A model generated the notes under the pieces. The model searched no databases. It was not told the origin of the DNA and worked only from the letters and a program-made list of their open reading frames with translations. A stretch of DNA of 64,000 nucleotides from Bacillus timonensis. GTDB taxonomy: Bacteria; Bacillota; Bacilli; Bacillales; Bacillaceae_L. Position numbers and translations under genes: made by a program. Location: positions 181,462 through 245,461 of the forward strand of contig NZ_SLUB01000001.1 in assembly GCF_004799755.1 (NCBI RefSeq), written 5' to 3'. This document shows positions 54,944-64,000 of this stretch, piece by piece; the stretch's first letter is position 1; every line of letters begins with the position of its first letter.

Positions 54944-55270
54944 CTATTTATTATCCATTTTCCACTTATTAAATTCTAAGAATGATCGAAATTCCTCTTT
55001 GGAAACTCCTGATTTCATTGCCTCTCGTACAAGCCTTGTCCATTCTGAATCAAGTTCTACACTTTCAGGCTCTGATTGTTCATGGAGTAATTCGTTTACG
55101 GTTACGCCTAGTACTGTAGATATTTTTTCAAGAAACTGGATAGAAGGATTTGATTGGAGATTCCGTTCGATAGAGCTCAAGTATGATTTGGCAACTCCTG
55201 CGCGATCAGCTAGTTCAGATAGTGATAATTGTTTTTGTAGGCGATATGTTTTAATACGTTGACCAATCAT
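54944..55270 (-). CDS. sinR: Master biofilm repressor SinR
   Basis: 108 residues, very close to B. subtilis SinR (111). HTH: MIGQRIKTYRLQKQLSLSEL, ADRAGVAKSYLSSIERNLQ, NPSIQFLEKISTVLGV. C-terminal SinI-binding hairpin LDSEWTRLVREAMKSGVSKE. Represses matrix genes and is inactivated by SinI. AAGGAAGGTG precedes ATG 55270. It lies 170 bp downstream of sinI with a terminator in between, so it must have its own promoter. Confidence 0.95.
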   Translation of the reverse strand: MIGQRIKTYRLQKQLSLSELADRAGVAKSYLSSIERNLQSNPSIQFLEKISTVLGVTVNELLHEQSEPESVELDSEWTRLVREAMKSGVSKEEFRSFLEFNKWKMDNK

Positions 55271-55344
55271 GACTTTTCACCTTCCTTCCTAAAGGTATTA
55301 TAACATATAACGAAGAAAATGTTTTATAATAAGAACATAAAATT

Positions 55345-55383
55345 AAAAAATAAAAAGAACTCAGTATAGCACCCGAGTTCTTG
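55345..55383 (-). terminator. Terminator between sinI and sinR
   Basis: On the - strand AAGAACTCG / TGAGTTCTT followed by TTTTTATTTTTT. Separates the sinI message from sinR. Confidence 0.75.
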
Positions 55384-55437
55384 GCATCCATGTAATTCTA
55401 GCCTCTTGCGTCAAAAACTTATATGTAATTAGGTCTG

Positions 55438-55566
55438 TTATGCTGTTTTACTTTGGAGGAAAGCTTGAATATCCTGGACGCTCATTCCCATCTCCACTGC
55501 TTCTAAAATAAGGTCGATCCATTCGTGATCCAATTGCTCGTTTTTGCTTTTTACTTCATTTACCAT
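55438..55566 (-). CDS. sinI: Antirepressor SinI
   Basis: 42 codons, ATG 55566 after GGGAGG. Core LDHEWIDLILEAVEMGMSVQ then DIQAFLQSK matches the SinI dimerisation hairpin and mirrors the C-terminal domains of both SinR proteins in this window (pattern LD-EW--L---A---G-S). SinI binds SinR one-to-one and frees its target promoters. It lies behind a cyclic-di-GMP riboswitch, which is not described for B. subtilis sinI. Confidence 0.92.
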   Translation of the reverse strand: MVNEVKSKNEQLDHEWIDLILEAVEMGMSVQDIQAFLQSKTA

Positions 55567-55591
55567 TTCATTTCCTCCCAAAATACATTAG

Positions 55592-55692
55592 TATTCCAGG
55601 CAGTCCAGCCATCATAATTGAAATATCCAACCTTAGACCTGTGACTTTGCGTCCCAATTTTTCAAAAGGTTTGCCTTTGTCTGTTCGAAGCT
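55592..55692 (-). ncRNA. Cyclic-di-GMP-I (GEMM-I) riboswitch in the sinI leader
   Basis: On the - strand the conserved GEMM-I blocks appear in order with correct spacing: GGCAAACC (55675-55668), GAAA tetraloop (55663-55660), GGGACGCAAAG (55655-55645), a CAGGTCTAAG block (55640-55632), and the P3 end ATGGCTGG/ACTGCC (55612-55599). The aptamer ends about 30 nt before the sinI start codon. AATAC/GTATT can pair between aptamer and ribosome site; I see no strong terminator, so translational control is more likely. Confidence 0.9.
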
Positions 55693-55752
55693 AAGCTGAC
55701 TGACCTAAAACGATAGTCCATATATGTATAGAACCTTAGTATTACATTTAGA

Positions 55753-55796
55753 AGTATAAAGCATGGAAATCAATCTTTCTGTAAAAAACTGTCGAT
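55753..55796 (-). promoter_or_regulatory. Candidate Spo0A-activated promoter of sinI
   Basis: On the - strand TTTACA (55780-55785), 21-bp spacer, TATACT (55753-55758). Extended 21-22 bp spacing is typical of Spo0A-activated sigma-A promoters. A near-match 0A box TGTCGAT (55790-55796, + strand) overlaps the region just upstream of the -35. Transcription would begin about 55 nt before the riboswitch. Confidence 0.5.
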
Positions 55797-55992
55797 GTCA
55801 AAATATTTACAAAATAAAATCAATTAACTGGGTAACCTAGCGAATAATGGTTATTTTTTCCTATATTTGTAGAATAGGCTCGAAGGATAGGGAGAAAGAC
55901 CTGTGATTTGTTAACTAGTTAGAAGCTGTGGTTAATGTATAACGAAATTCTATCACGATTTTTTGTAATTTTTCCGATGAAATGCAAGGTAT

Positions 55993-56000
55993 TTGTCGAA
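55993..56000 (+). promoter_or_regulatory. Perfect 0A box (TTGTCGAA)
   Basis: Exact match to the Spo0A box (core TGTCGAA), about 240 bp upstream of the presumed sinI start site. The rest of the 497-bp gap 55567-56063 is AT-rich; apart from the riboswitch, promoter and yqhG terminator I see nothing else. Confidence 0.55.
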
Positions 56001-56022
56001 CGATTTTTTATAAAAAACCCTA

Positions 56023-56062
56023 AAAAAATGTAACCTACCCCCAAAAATGAGGATAGGCCTAT
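56023..56062 (-). terminator. Terminator after yqhG
   Basis: On the - strand CCTATCCTC / GGGGGTAGG (two wobble pairs), followed after TTACA by seven T. Confidence 0.6.
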
Positions 56063-56063
56063 T

Positions 56064-56858
56064 TCAAATCGCGTTTTGACAAAGATAAAACAATCCACCA
56101 TTGATAATTTCGACAAGAACTTTCGGTTCGTATTGGTCCTTTAGTGCTTCTTTTTCAATTTCATAGCTTTCAGGTTTTTCATCGATTCCCTCATAAAAGG
56201 CATCTAACAGAGCTAAATCCTCGTCCCATCTTTGCCTCGCTTCATCTGCCCATGCATGATCCTGTGATTCAACGAAGCCTCTCACATATTGTTGAAGACG
56301 ATTGACACCACTTTGCGGCTTGACGAGTGGCGACATCGTATACGTTAAATCAGGAATTTTTGGTGTGAGTGGTAGTTCTTCTAGTTTATCCTGAAAATCC
56401 TCAACAATGATCCCGTTGATTAGCTGTAAGCCTAGTGACATTAACACATCACGCTTACGGTCACTTTTATAGGAAACTTTCACATTTAACCCAAGCCATG
56501 GGAAAAGGGGGGTATTTCCTTGAGCGCCCGGAGGTTTTTGTTGATACAATCGAATATAGCTTGCTAGCTTTTTCGTTGATTCAAAAATTTGATGCAAGCG
56601 GGGAGCGCCAAAATGGATAAAGTCCCCCTTAACATTGTCGGGCGTTTGATCCCGATCCGTAATTAATGTAAGTTTCATCGGATTCGGTTCTCCACCTGTC
56701 TTTTCAACATAAGTCCAATAAAAGGGGCGGTTCATGAGTTGCTTATCCAAATCAATTGTCAATTGCACGGTCATATATCCAGGATGTCGGTCAAGAATTT
56801 CACAATGATTGGATACAAAATATTTCTCTAGAAAATTAACGATTTCCTGTTGCTGCAC
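56064..56858 (-). CDS. yqhG: YqhG family protein
   Basis: Start set at GTG 56858 (GGTGGTGAGC upstream, inside the end of yqhH); 264 residues, near the B. subtilis size. Begins VQQQEIVNFLEKYF, with HPGYMTVQLTIDLDKQLMNR, PFYWTYVEKTGGEPNP, and LTLITDRDQTPDNV. Conserved partner of YqhH. Role unknown. Confidence 0.87.
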   Translation of the reverse strand: MQQQEIVNFLEKYFVSNHCEILDRHPGYMTVQLTIDLDKQLMNRPFYWTYVEKTGGEPNPMKLTLITDRDQTPDNVKGDFIHFGAPRLHQIFESTKKLASYIRLYQQKPPGAQGNTPLFPWLGLNVKVSYKSDRKRDVLMSLGLQLINGIIVEDFQDKLEELPLTPKIPDLTYTMSPLVKPQSGVNRLQQYVRGFVESQDHAWADEARQRWDEDLALLDAFYEGIDEKPESYEIEKEALKDQYEPKVLVEIINGGLFYLCQNAI

Positions 56859-58527
56859 GCTGCTCACCACCGTTTTGTTCTTCAAAGCTAATAATCGAAG
56901 TTAAATTTTCCATTTTAATCCTCATTTCACCCTCGCTGCGAGAGCGAAGCATGATATCTTGAATGTGATCTTCAATATTACCGAGATCAAGTCTTGTTAA
57001 TATATCGTCTAGTTGACCGATGACACGCTCAAACAGATTAATTTTTTCATATAATAGCTTTAAAATATGCTCTTCAACCGTGTTCTTCGTTGCAAAATTA
57101 TAAATATGAACATCTTTTTCCTGACCAAGACGATGGATACGCCCAATGCGCTGTTCAAGTCTCATCGGATTCCAAGGAAGGTCATAGTTGATAATATGGT
57201 TACAGAATTGCAGGTTAATTCCTTCGCCACCAGCCTCAGTTGCAATCAAAACCTGGAACTTTCCTTTAAACAATTCTCGCATCCAATCCTTTTTCCCACG
57301 CTTGAATCCACCTCTAAACGGAACCGATGATATTCCATTTTGCTGAAGGAACCATTGCAAATACATTTGCGTTGCGCGATATTCTGTAAAAATGATGACT
57401 TTATCATCAATTTGTTTGATTAATTCTACTGCTTTCTCAGCCTTTGAATTCTGCGTGACCTGTTCAACCTTTTTCATGAGTCCCATCACCATATCTCCAG
57501 GTACCCCAGCACTGCCATCCTCATTCTTCTTCTCAAGCATCTTTTTCAATGTAAAATAGACGGCCTCGCGACTACTGCATGCCTCTCTTTGCAAAGTTAG
57601 AATGGAGAACATGCTCGACGCAAAGCCTGATAAGCTAGACCGATAGGCAGAAATCGCATCATATAGCTCCTGTTCAGTCTCTGAGAACTCAATTGGCACG
57701 GTTTCAACCTTCCGTTTTGTCCACTCAATACCTGTGTCATCCCGGCGATTACGTATCATCACCTTATTGACCAGTTCTTTCAAATGCTCATGATCATCTA
57801 TCGAGCGGCTCTTTTTCCCGAAAGATTCCTCAAAATTTTCCTGGTTACCTAAATGACCTGGTTTAAGTAACGACACAAGGTTAAAGATCTCATCAATTCT
57901 GTTTTGAATAGGAGTAGCTGTTAATAGTAAACAAAACTTCTTTTTTAGATTCTGAACAAATTCATAGTTTTTCGTTTTACTGTTTTTAAGCTTGTGAGCC
58001 TCGTCAATGATGATTAGATCGTAATCCTGCTCGTACACAATTTCCCGATGTGGACTCCTTTTAGCAGTATCTATGGATGAAACAATGACATCATATTGCT
58101 CCCACATATAGCTCTTTTTCTGCTGAACCGCGGGAATATAAAATTTTTGATTTAATTCCGAAGCCCATTGGGATACAAGGGAGGCTGGAACAAGAATCAA
58201 AACCTTCTTTACAAGACCGCGAATCATATATTCTTTTAAAATCAGGCCTGCCTCAATTGTTTTTCCAAGCCCTACCTCATCGGCTAAAATGGCTTTTCCA
58301 TTCATTTTTTCAACCACCTGCTTCGCAACCTCAAGTTGATGGGGAAGTGGCGTTAACTGTGGTAAATGCTTTGGAGCCTGAAGACCCTCGAATTCAGGTA
58401 TCGACTGGTGTTTTTCTACTTCATATGCAAGTTTGTATAACTCCCAGTTCGCCCAAGGACCGTCATCGTCAATTCTTTGCAAAAAGTCACCTTGCCACGA
58501 CTGATCAAATTCAAAATCGACATTCAT
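56836..58527 (-). CDS. yqhH: SNF2-family DEAD/DEAH helicase YqhH
   Basis: 563 residues. Motif I ADEVGLGKTIEAG, motif Ia LVPASLVSQW, motif II IIIDEAHKLKN, motif III LTATPIQNR, and C-terminal motifs FTEYRATQMY, VLIATEAGGEGINLQFC and DLPWNPMRLEQRIGRIHRLG. RapA/SNF2-like ATPase acting on nucleic acid or nucleoprotein complexes; the precise role is unknown. Forms an overlapping pair with yqhG upstream of sinI, as in B. subtilis. Confidence 0.93.
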   Translation of the reverse strand: MNVDFEFDQSWQGDFLQRIDDDGPWANWELYKLAYEVEKHQSIPEFEGLQAPKHLPQLTPLPHQLEVAKQVVEKMNGKAILADEVGLGKTIEAGLILKEYMIRGLVKKVLILVPASLVSQWASELNQKFYIPAVQQKKSYMWEQYDVIVSSIDTAKRSPHREIVYEQDYDLIIIDEAHKLKNSKTKNYEFVQNLKKKFCLLLTATPIQNRIDEIFNLVSLLKPGHLGNQENFEESFGKKSRSIDDHEHLKELVNKVMIRNRRDDTGIEWTKRKVETVPIEFSETEQELYDAISAYRSSLSGFASSMFSILTLQREACSSREAVYFTLKKMLEKKNEDGSAGVPGDMVMGLMKKVEQVTQNSKAEKAVELIKQIDDKVIIFTEYRATQMYLQWFLQQNGISSVPFRGGFKRGKKDWMRELFKGKFQVLIATEAGGEGINLQFCNHIINYDLPWNPMRLEQRIGRIHRLGQEKDVHIYNFATKNTVEEHILKLLYEKINLFERVIGQLDDILTRLDLGNIEDHIQDIMLRSRSEGEMRIKMENLTSIISFEEQNGGEQRAATGNR

Positions 58528-58684
58528 ATTTTCACAGTCCTTTCTTAGTTGAGTATGATATTTATATAGAAAAAACAGAACTCCTCTTCAAAACCCGAAC
58601 GTTTTATTAAAAAAATAAATTAATGTTAAGAAAATAATATATTGCCCAAATCGCTGGATGATGGTAGGATGAAGGTAGTTCGAA

Positions 58685-58720
58685 AACGCTTCTCTTTGTT
58701 TTAAACAAGGGTTTAGCGTT
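58685..58720. other. Orphan nested hairpin between yqhH and the glycine riboswitch
   Basis: AACGCT / AGCGTT enclosing CTTTGTT..AAACAAGG, followed on the + strand by a short T run. It lies between divergent transcripts, so its owner is unclear. The surrounding 58528-58830 is otherwise AT-rich and must hold the promoters of both yqhH and gcvT. Confidence 0.45.
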
Positions 58721-58829
58721 CTATCTTTTTTAAAAAAAATGAAAGTTTTTGGGCTGGATATGATAAATTTTCCATAGTCATTTCGTTAGTGTTACCAAAA
58801 AAATGAAAAATATGAAGACCGCGAATGAT

Positions 58830-59175
58830 AACAAGGGGAGAGACTATATTTTTGTAGCGCCGAAGGAGCAAGCAAGGACAATTGTGAATCTCTCAGGCAA
58901 AAAGACTCTTGTTTGACGCAACTCTGGAGAGAGCCGGTGAATTGAGGGGTATTAGAAGCGAGAAGGTCAAGGAAGTGAAGTTTTGAGGACCAGAGCGTAT
59001 TAAAAAATACGTGAGGACCGGAAAAACGAAACTGACGAAGAGATTCGAAGCTTATAATGACCCGCTTGGCCACCAAAGGGGCAAACCTATTATGCTTTTC
59101 ATAAGTGAAATGGGTAAACTTTCAGGTGCAAGGACAGAGACTTCACAATGCCGTGGAGTTTATCTGTCCTTTTTT
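58830..59175 (+). ncRNA. Tandem glycine riboswitch (gcvT leader) with long inter-aptamer insert
   Basis: Aptamer 1 (about 58834-58932) shows GGGGAGAG, GCCGAAGGAGCAAGC, GAATCTCTCAGGCAAAAAGAC, GACGCAACTCTGGAGAG. Aptamer 2 (about 59064-59140) shows CCACCAAAGGGGCAAACC and AAACTTTCAGGTGCAAGGAC. Both match the cooperative glycine riboswitch upstream of gcvT in B. subtilis. The linker between them is about 130 nt instead of the usual 10-20 nt. Glycine binding should free the gcv operon from the terminator at the 3' end. Confidence 0.93.
59131..59175 (+). terminator. Glycine-riboswitch expression-platform terminator
   Basis: Stem AGGACAGA / TCTGTCCT with six T. The left arm (AAGGACAGA) overlaps the last conserved block of aptamer 2, so aptamer folding and termination exclude each other: an on-switch for glycine. 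Confidence 0.82.
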
Positions 59176-59253
59176 GCGTTTTCAGAATCTTTCGGTTTTG
59201 TAACAGGGCCCTAAATACCAATCTAAATGAGGAAATGTGAAGGAGGAATCGGG

Positions 59254-60357
59254 TTGACAGAATTAAAACGAACACCATTATTTGATGAGTATCAAAAGCA
59301 TGGCGCCAAAACCATTGATTTTGGTGGATGGGATCTCCCAGTCCAATTTTCAAGTATTAAAGAAGAGCATGAAGCTGTTCGTACAAAAGCAGGTCTTTTT
59401 GACGTTTCCCACATGGGTGAAATCGACGTAAAAGGAAAAGACAGCTTAGCATATCTTCAAAACTTGATGACAAATGATGTTTCAACTTTAAAAGATAGCG
59501 CAACACAATACACAGCAATGTGCTATGAAAACGGTGGAACAATTGATGACCTACTTATCTATAAAAAATCCGATGAACATTACTTACTAGTTGTAAATGC
59601 CTCAAATACAGAAAAAGATTTTGAATGGTTGAAAGAGCATGTCTTTGGCGATGTAGAAGTAGTCAACATTTCAAACGAGATTGGACAACTTGCACTTCAA
59701 GGACCATTAGCTGAAGCTGTTTTACAGAAACTAACAAATACAAGTTTAAATGAAATTAAATTTTTTAAATTCCAAGACGAAGTTGAAATTGCAGGAAAGA
59801 AAACACTTGTTTCAAGAACGGGCTATACAGGTGAAGATGGTTTTGAAATATATTGCCAAGCTGAAGATACTCCTATCTTATGGAATGCCATATTAGAAGC
59901 TGGTGAACCAGAAGGGGTATTACCTTGTGGATTAGGTGCGCGTGATACATTGCGCTTTGAAGCTAATCTTGCGCTTTATGGACAAGAACTATCTAAAGAT
60001 ATCACACCAATCGAAGCTGGCATCGGTTTTGCCGTGAAACCTAATAAAGAAGCTGACTTTATTGGGAAAACAGTTTTAAAACAGCAAAAAGAAGAGGGAG
60101 CTCCTCGAAAAATCGTGGGAATCGAAATGATTGATAAAGGTATTCCACGTCATGGCTATGAAGTTTATGTTGGTGACGATCAAGTGGGTGAAGTTACAAC
60201 AGGAACACAGTCACCAACCCTTCAAAAAAATATTGGTTTAGTACTTATTAAAACGGAGCATGCCGAACTAGGAAGAGAAGTTGAAGTTCAAGTTCGTAAA
60301 AAGCGTCTTAAAGCAGTTGTGGTGGCAACACCTTTTTATAAGCGACCAAAAAAATAA
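59254..60357 (+). CDS. gcvT: Glycine cleavage system T protein (aminomethyltransferase)
   Basis: TTG start at 59254 after GAAGGAGGAAT. 367 residues. Transfers the methylene group from the H protein to tetrahydrofolate and releases ammonia. [13 protein letters not shown] carries the catalytic Asp-region motif; [15 protein letters not shown] and [13 protein letters not shown] are family signatures. First gene of gcvT-gcvPA-gcvPB under glycine riboswitch control. Confidence 0.96.
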   Translation: MTELKRTPLFDEYQKHGAKTIDFGGWDLPVQFSSIKEEHEAVRTKAGLFDVSHMGEIDVKGKDSLAYLQNLMTNDVSTLKDSATQYTAMCYENGGTIDDLLIYKKSDEHYLLVVNASNTEKDFEWLKEHVFGDVEVVNISNEIGQLALQGPLAEAVLQKLTNTSLNEIKFFKFQDEVEIAGKKTLVSRTGYTGEDGFEIYCQAEDTPILWNAILEAGEPEGVLPCGLGARDTLRFEANLALYGQELSKDITPIEAGIGFAVKPNKEADFIGKTVLKQQKEEGAPRKIVGIEMIDKGIPRHGYEVYVGDDQVGEVTTGTQSPTLQKNIGLVLIKTEHAELGREVEVQVRKKRLKAVVVATPFYKRPKK

Positions 60358-60384
60358 ACGGAGTTGTGGGAAAGGGGTACATTC

Positions 60385-61731
60385 ATGAAACATCGTTATT
60401 TACCAATGACGGAACAAGATAAAAACGAAATGCTTCAAGCAATCGGCGTATCCACAGTCGATGAGCTTTTTAGTGATATTCCAGAAAGTGTTCAATTTAA
60501 AGGTGAATACAAGATCAAGAAGGCGAAATCAGAGACTGCGTTAATGAAAGAACTTTCTGCACTTGCTGCGAAAAATGCTGATTTACGTCACAATGCTTCG
60601 TTTTTAGGGGCAGGTGTATACGATCACTATATGCCAGTTATTGTCGACCATGTTCTTTCACGTTCAGAATTTTATACAGCTTATACACCCTACCAACCTG
60701 AAATTTCACAAGGTGAACTACAAGCCATTTTTGAATTCCAAACGATGATTTGTGAGCTAACAGGCATGGATGTAGCAAACTCTTCGATGTATGATGGTGG
60801 AACAGCTTTAGCTGAAGCTGCAATGCTAGCTTCTGGCCATACAAAAAAGAAAAAAGTACTCGTTTCTCAAGCGGTACATCCTGAGTCTAGATTGGTTCTA
60901 GAAACCTATGCAAAGGGTCAATACATTGAAGTTGTGGAAGTCCCAACTAAGAATGGTGTAACAGATGTTAATGCACTAAGCTCTTTAATGGATGACGAGG
61001 TAGCTTGTGTTATCGTTCAGTATCCAAATTTCTTGGGCCAAATTGAACCTTTAAAAGAAATCGAAGCAGTCGCTCACACCGGAAAAAGCATGTTTGTTGT
61101 ATCAAGTAATCCATTAGCACTTGGAGCTTTAACACCTCCAGGAAAATTTGGTGCTGATATCGTGGTTGGGGATGCACAGCCATTTGGGATCCCAGCTGCG
61201 TTTGGTGGACCTCACTGTGGATATTTCGCGGTTACATCAAAATTAATGCGTAAAGTACCAGGCCGTCTAGTTGGTCAAACAGTTGATGAAGAAGGAAAAC
61301 GTGGCTTTGTATTAACACTTCAAGCGCGTGAACAACATATTCGTCGTGACAAAGCGACATCAAATATTTGCTCAAACCAGGCCTTAAACGCACTAGCAGC
61401 ATCTGTTGCCATGACAGCCTTAGGTAAAAAGGGTGTAAAAGAAATTGCAACTCAAAACATCCAAAAGGCCTCCTATGCAAAGCAACAATTTAAAGAAAAT
61501 GGTTTCGAAATCCCATTTGAAGGTCCATTCTTTAATGAATTTGTTGTTAAAGTTGGTAAGTCTGTAAAAGACGTAAATGCACGTTTAATAGAAAAAGGAC
61601 TGATCGGTGGATATGATTTAGGCCGTAATTACCCAGAACTTGAAGGGTATATGTTAGTGGCGGTAACTGAGCTTCGTACAAAAGAAGAGATTGATACTCT
61701 TGTAAAAGAATTGGGGGATAGCCATGAATAA
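60385..61731 (+). CDS. gcvPA: Glycine dehydrogenase (decarboxylating) subunit 1
   Basis: ATG 60385 after GGAAAGGGG. 448 residues. N-terminal half of the split P protein: [36 protein letters not shown], and [16 protein letters not shown]. Works with GcvPB in glycine decarboxylation. Overlaps gcvPB by 8 bases. Confidence 0.96.
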   Translation: MKHRYLPMTEQDKNEMLQAIGVSTVDELFSDIPESVQFKGEYKIKKAKSETALMKELSALAAKNADLRHNASFLGAGVYDHYMPVIVDHVLSRSEFYTAYTPYQPEISQGELQAIFEFQTMICELTGMDVANSSMYDGGTALAEAAMLASGHTKKKKVLVSQAVHPESRLVLETYAKGQYIEVVEVPTKNGVTDVNALSSLMDDEVACVIVQYPNFLGQIEPLKEIEAVAHTGKSMFVVSSNPLALGALTPPGKFGADIVVGDAQPFGIPAAFGGPHCGYFAVTSKLMRKVPGRLVGQTVDEEGKRGFVLTLQAREQHIRRDKATSNICSNQALNALAASVAMTALGKKGVKEIATQNIQKASYAKQQFKENGFEIPFEGPFFNEFVVKVGKSVKDVNARLIEKGLIGGYDLGRNYPELEGYMLVAVTELRTKEEIDTLVKELGDSHE

Positions 61732-63184
61732 GCAAGATCAACCATTAATTTTTGAACTATCAAAGCCAGGTCGAATTGGTTATAGTTTGCCAGAACTAGA
61801 CGTACCTGATGTAATTCTCGATGATGTTATCCCTAGTGACTATCTACGCGAAGAGGAGCCGGAGCTACCAGAAGTATCAGAACTAGATATCATGCGTCAT
61901 TATACTGCCTTATCCAAACGTAATCACGGGGTGGATTCAGGATTTTATCCACTAGGATCATGTACAATGAAATACAATCCAAAAATTAATGAAAATGTGG
62001 CTCGCTATAATGGATTTGCTCACATCCATCCTTTACAAGACGAGAGTACAGTTCAAGGTGCGATGGAGTTAATGTATGATCTCCAAGAGCATCTAAAAGA
62101 AATTACAGGAATGGATGAAGTAACCCTTCAACCAGCGGCAGGTGCACATGGTGAGTGGACTGGATTAATGATGATCCGAGCATATCATGAAGCAAACAAT
62201 GATACTGCTCGTACAAAAGTAATCGTTCCAGACTCAGCACATGGTACAAACCCAGCGTCTGCAACAGTAGCAGGTTTTGAGACAATTACAGTAAAATCTG
62301 GTGAAGACGGACTTGTAGATTTAGAAGATTTACGTCGAGTAGTTGGACCAGACACTGCTGCATTGATGCTCACAAATCCTAATACTTTAGGTCTTTTTGA
62401 AGAAAACATTCTAGAAATGACAGAAATCATCCATTCAGCTGGTGGTAAAGTATATTATGACGGAGCAAACCTAAACGCGGTATTAAGTAAGGCTCGCCCT
62501 GGAGACATGGGATTTGACGTTGTTCACTTAAACTTACACAAAACATTTACGGGTCCACATGGTGGTGGCGGTCCAGGATCAGGTCCTGTTGGCGTGAAGG
62601 AAGATTTAATTCCATTCCTACCAAAACCGGTACTTGTTAAAACAGAGGAAGGTTATCATTTCGATTACAACCGACCACAATCAATTGGTCGCGTAAAACC
62701 TTTCTATGGAAACTTTGGAATCAATGTTCGTGCATATACGTACATTCGTTCAATGGGTCCAGATGGTCTTAAAGCTGTAACAGAAAATGCTGTTATTAAT
62801 GCAAACTACATGATGCGTCGTCTAGCACCATATTTTGACCTACCGTATGATAAACACTGTAAGCACGAATTCGTTTTATCTGGCAGACGTCAAAAGAAAT
62901 TAGGGGTTCGTACATTAGATATTGCAAAACGATTACTCGATTTTGGCTATCATCCACCAACCATCTACTTCCCATTAAATGTGGAGGAATGTATGATGAT
63001 TGAACCAACTGAAACAGAATCTAAGGAAACACTGGATGACTTCATCGAAGCCATGATTCAAATTGCAAAAGAAGCAGAAGAGAATCCAGAAATTGTTCAA
63101 GAAGCACCACACACAACGGTTGTTAGTCGACTAGATGAAACATTAGCAGCAAGAAAACCTGTTTTACGTTATCAAAAACAATAA
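61724..63184 (+). CDS. gcvPB: Glycine dehydrogenase (decarboxylating) subunit 2
   Basis: 486 residues. PLP-dependent subunit: [18 protein letters not shown], and the cofactor lysine Lys273 in [28 protein letters not shown] and [17 protein letters not shown] segments (here [11 protein letters not shown]) are conserved. Last gene of the operon. Confidence 0.96.
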   Translation: MNKQDQPLIFELSKPGRIGYSLPELDVPDVILDDVIPSDYLREEEPELPEVSELDIMRHYTALSKRNHGVDSGFYPLGSCTMKYNPKINENVARYNGFAHIHPLQDESTVQGAMELMYDLQEHLKEITGMDEVTLQPAAGAHGEWTGLMMIRAYHEANNDTARTKVIVPDSAHGTNPASATVAGFETITVKSGEDGLVDLEDLRRVVGPDTAALMLTNPNTLGLFEENILEMTEIIHSAGGKVYYDGANLNAVLSKARPGDMGFDVVHLNLHKTFTGPHGGGGPGSGPVGVKEDLIPFLPKPVLVKTEEGYHFDYNRPQSIGRVKPFYGNFGINVRAYTYIRSMGPDGLKAVTENAVINANYMMRRLAPYFDLPYDKHCKHEFVLSGRRQKKLGVRTLDIAKRLLDFGYHPPTIYFPLNVEECMMIEPTETESKETLDDFIEAMIQIAKEAEENPEIVQEAPHTTVVSRLDETLAARKPVLRYQKQ

Positions 63185-63193
63185 ACATTATAT

Positions 63194-63231
63194 AGAAGAG
63201 ATTCATCCTGTTTTGGATGAGTCTCTTTTTT
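63194..63231 (+). terminator. Terminator of the gcv operon
   Basis: Stem GAGATTCATCC / GGATGAGTCTC with TGTTTT loop and seven T. Confidence 0.87.
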
Positions 63232-63258
63232 TACCATTATTTACCGTGGTTAAAAGTA

Positions 63259-63287
63259 TTGAAAAAGGAATGGGGGGCTGTTAATAT
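63259..63287 (+). promoter_or_regulatory. rrn promoter P1
   Basis: TTGAAA (63259-63264), 17-bp spacer, TAATAT (63282-63287). Confidence 0.6.
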
Positions 63288-63361
63288 AGATTAAGTCATC
63301 ACGACAACGTGATTGATTGCATAACAACTTTTAAAGAAGAAAATTGTTTTTGAAAAAGTTG

Positions 63362-63391
63362 TTGACACAAATGATTAATAGATGATATATT
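63362..63391 (+). promoter_or_regulatory. rrn promoter P2
   Basis: TTGACA (63362-63367), 18-bp spacer, TATATT (63386-63391). About 100 bp after P1, as in B. subtilis rrn operons. The leader GTTCTTTGAAAACTGAACAC (63423-63442) is typical of Bacillus rRNA transcripts. Confidence 0.75.
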
Positions 63392-63498
63392 AATAAAGTC
63401 GCTTTTGAGCGGCGGGTTAAAAAGTTCTTTGAAAACTGAACACAGTACAAGCGTCAACGTTAATTCTAAGTAACAAAACTTATTGAGCAATCAATACT

Positions 63499-64000
<502 letters not shown>

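Noticed and set aside
55919..56116. 65-codon - strand ORF upstream of sinI
   Set aside because: It begins inside yqhG, runs across the yqhG terminator and has no ribosome binding site.
59011..59214. 67-codon + strand ORF before gcvT
   Set aside because: It lies within the glycine riboswitch and its terminator; structure explains the sequence.
63299..63490. 63-codon - strand ORF before 16S rRNA
   Set aside because: It covers the rrn promoters and leader on the opposite strand with no start signal.

Overview
The window is a low-GC stretch of a Bacillaceae chromosome (Bacillus sensu lato). This rests on the 16S rRNA 5' end at the right edge, AGGAGG-type ribosome binding sites with frequent TTG/GTG starts, spore and competence genes, and gene order that follows the yqf-yqg-yqh segment of Bacillus subtilis from sigA to gcvPB. 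I cannot name the species. I see no insertion sequence, prophage, tRNA gene or CRISPR array.

Layout. 1-2.2 kb: end of sigA, two different dispersed repeats, a membrane protein and an acyl-CoA dehydrogenase. 2.3-14.5 kb: housekeeping genes (cccA, trmK, yqfO, ispH, yqfQ, cshB, nfo, yqfT, yqfU), a znuC-znuB-zur zinc operon behind a candidate Zur box, yqfX, ispG and yqfZ. 14.7-26.3 kb: Na/Pi transporter, yqgC, sodA, yqgE, pbpA, and the pstS-pstC-pstA-pstB-phoU regulon behind a four-repeat Pho box. 26.3-41.9 kb: rpmG, yqgN, a DUF92 protein, yqgO, gluP, a SpoVAF-like gene, yqgQ-glcK, an LtaS-type synthase, yqgT, yqgU, yqgW, yqgX, a MidA-type methyltransferase, yqgY and a cysteine-rich HTH regulator. 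42.2-46.5 kb: the complete comGA-GG DNA-uptake pilus operon plus yqzE. 46.6-50.6 kb: moaA, yqzG and several small envelope or secreted proteins. 50.7-55.6 kb: the biofilm-matrix locus. 56-63.2 kb: yqhG-yqhH and the glycine-cleavage operon gcvT-gcvPA-gcvPB behind a tandem glycine riboswitch. 63.2-64 kb: tandem rrn promoters and the start of 16S rRNA.

Most interesting system. The matrix locus carries tasA, tapA, sipW and a sortase-type (LPQTG) TasA-like protein on the + strand. It is bounded by two SinR-type repressors on the - strand. The sinI antirepressor gene (42 codons) lies behind a class I cyclic-di-GMP riboswitch, which in turn lies downstream of a promoter with Spo0A-like sites. A 21-bp perfect palindrome containing the SinR core lies in the tasA promoter region. 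Read together, this suggests a circuit in which c-di-GMP (through the riboswitch) and Spo0A~P (through transcription) both set SinI levels, and SinI releases SinR from the amyloid operon. A second notable point is an insertion of roughly 130 nt between the two aptamers of the glycine riboswitch.

Several genes too short for routine ORF calling were recovered: sinI (55438-55566), yqgO (28526-28705), rpmG (26908-27057), yqgW (38153-38326) and a 28-residue membrane peptide (26269-26355).
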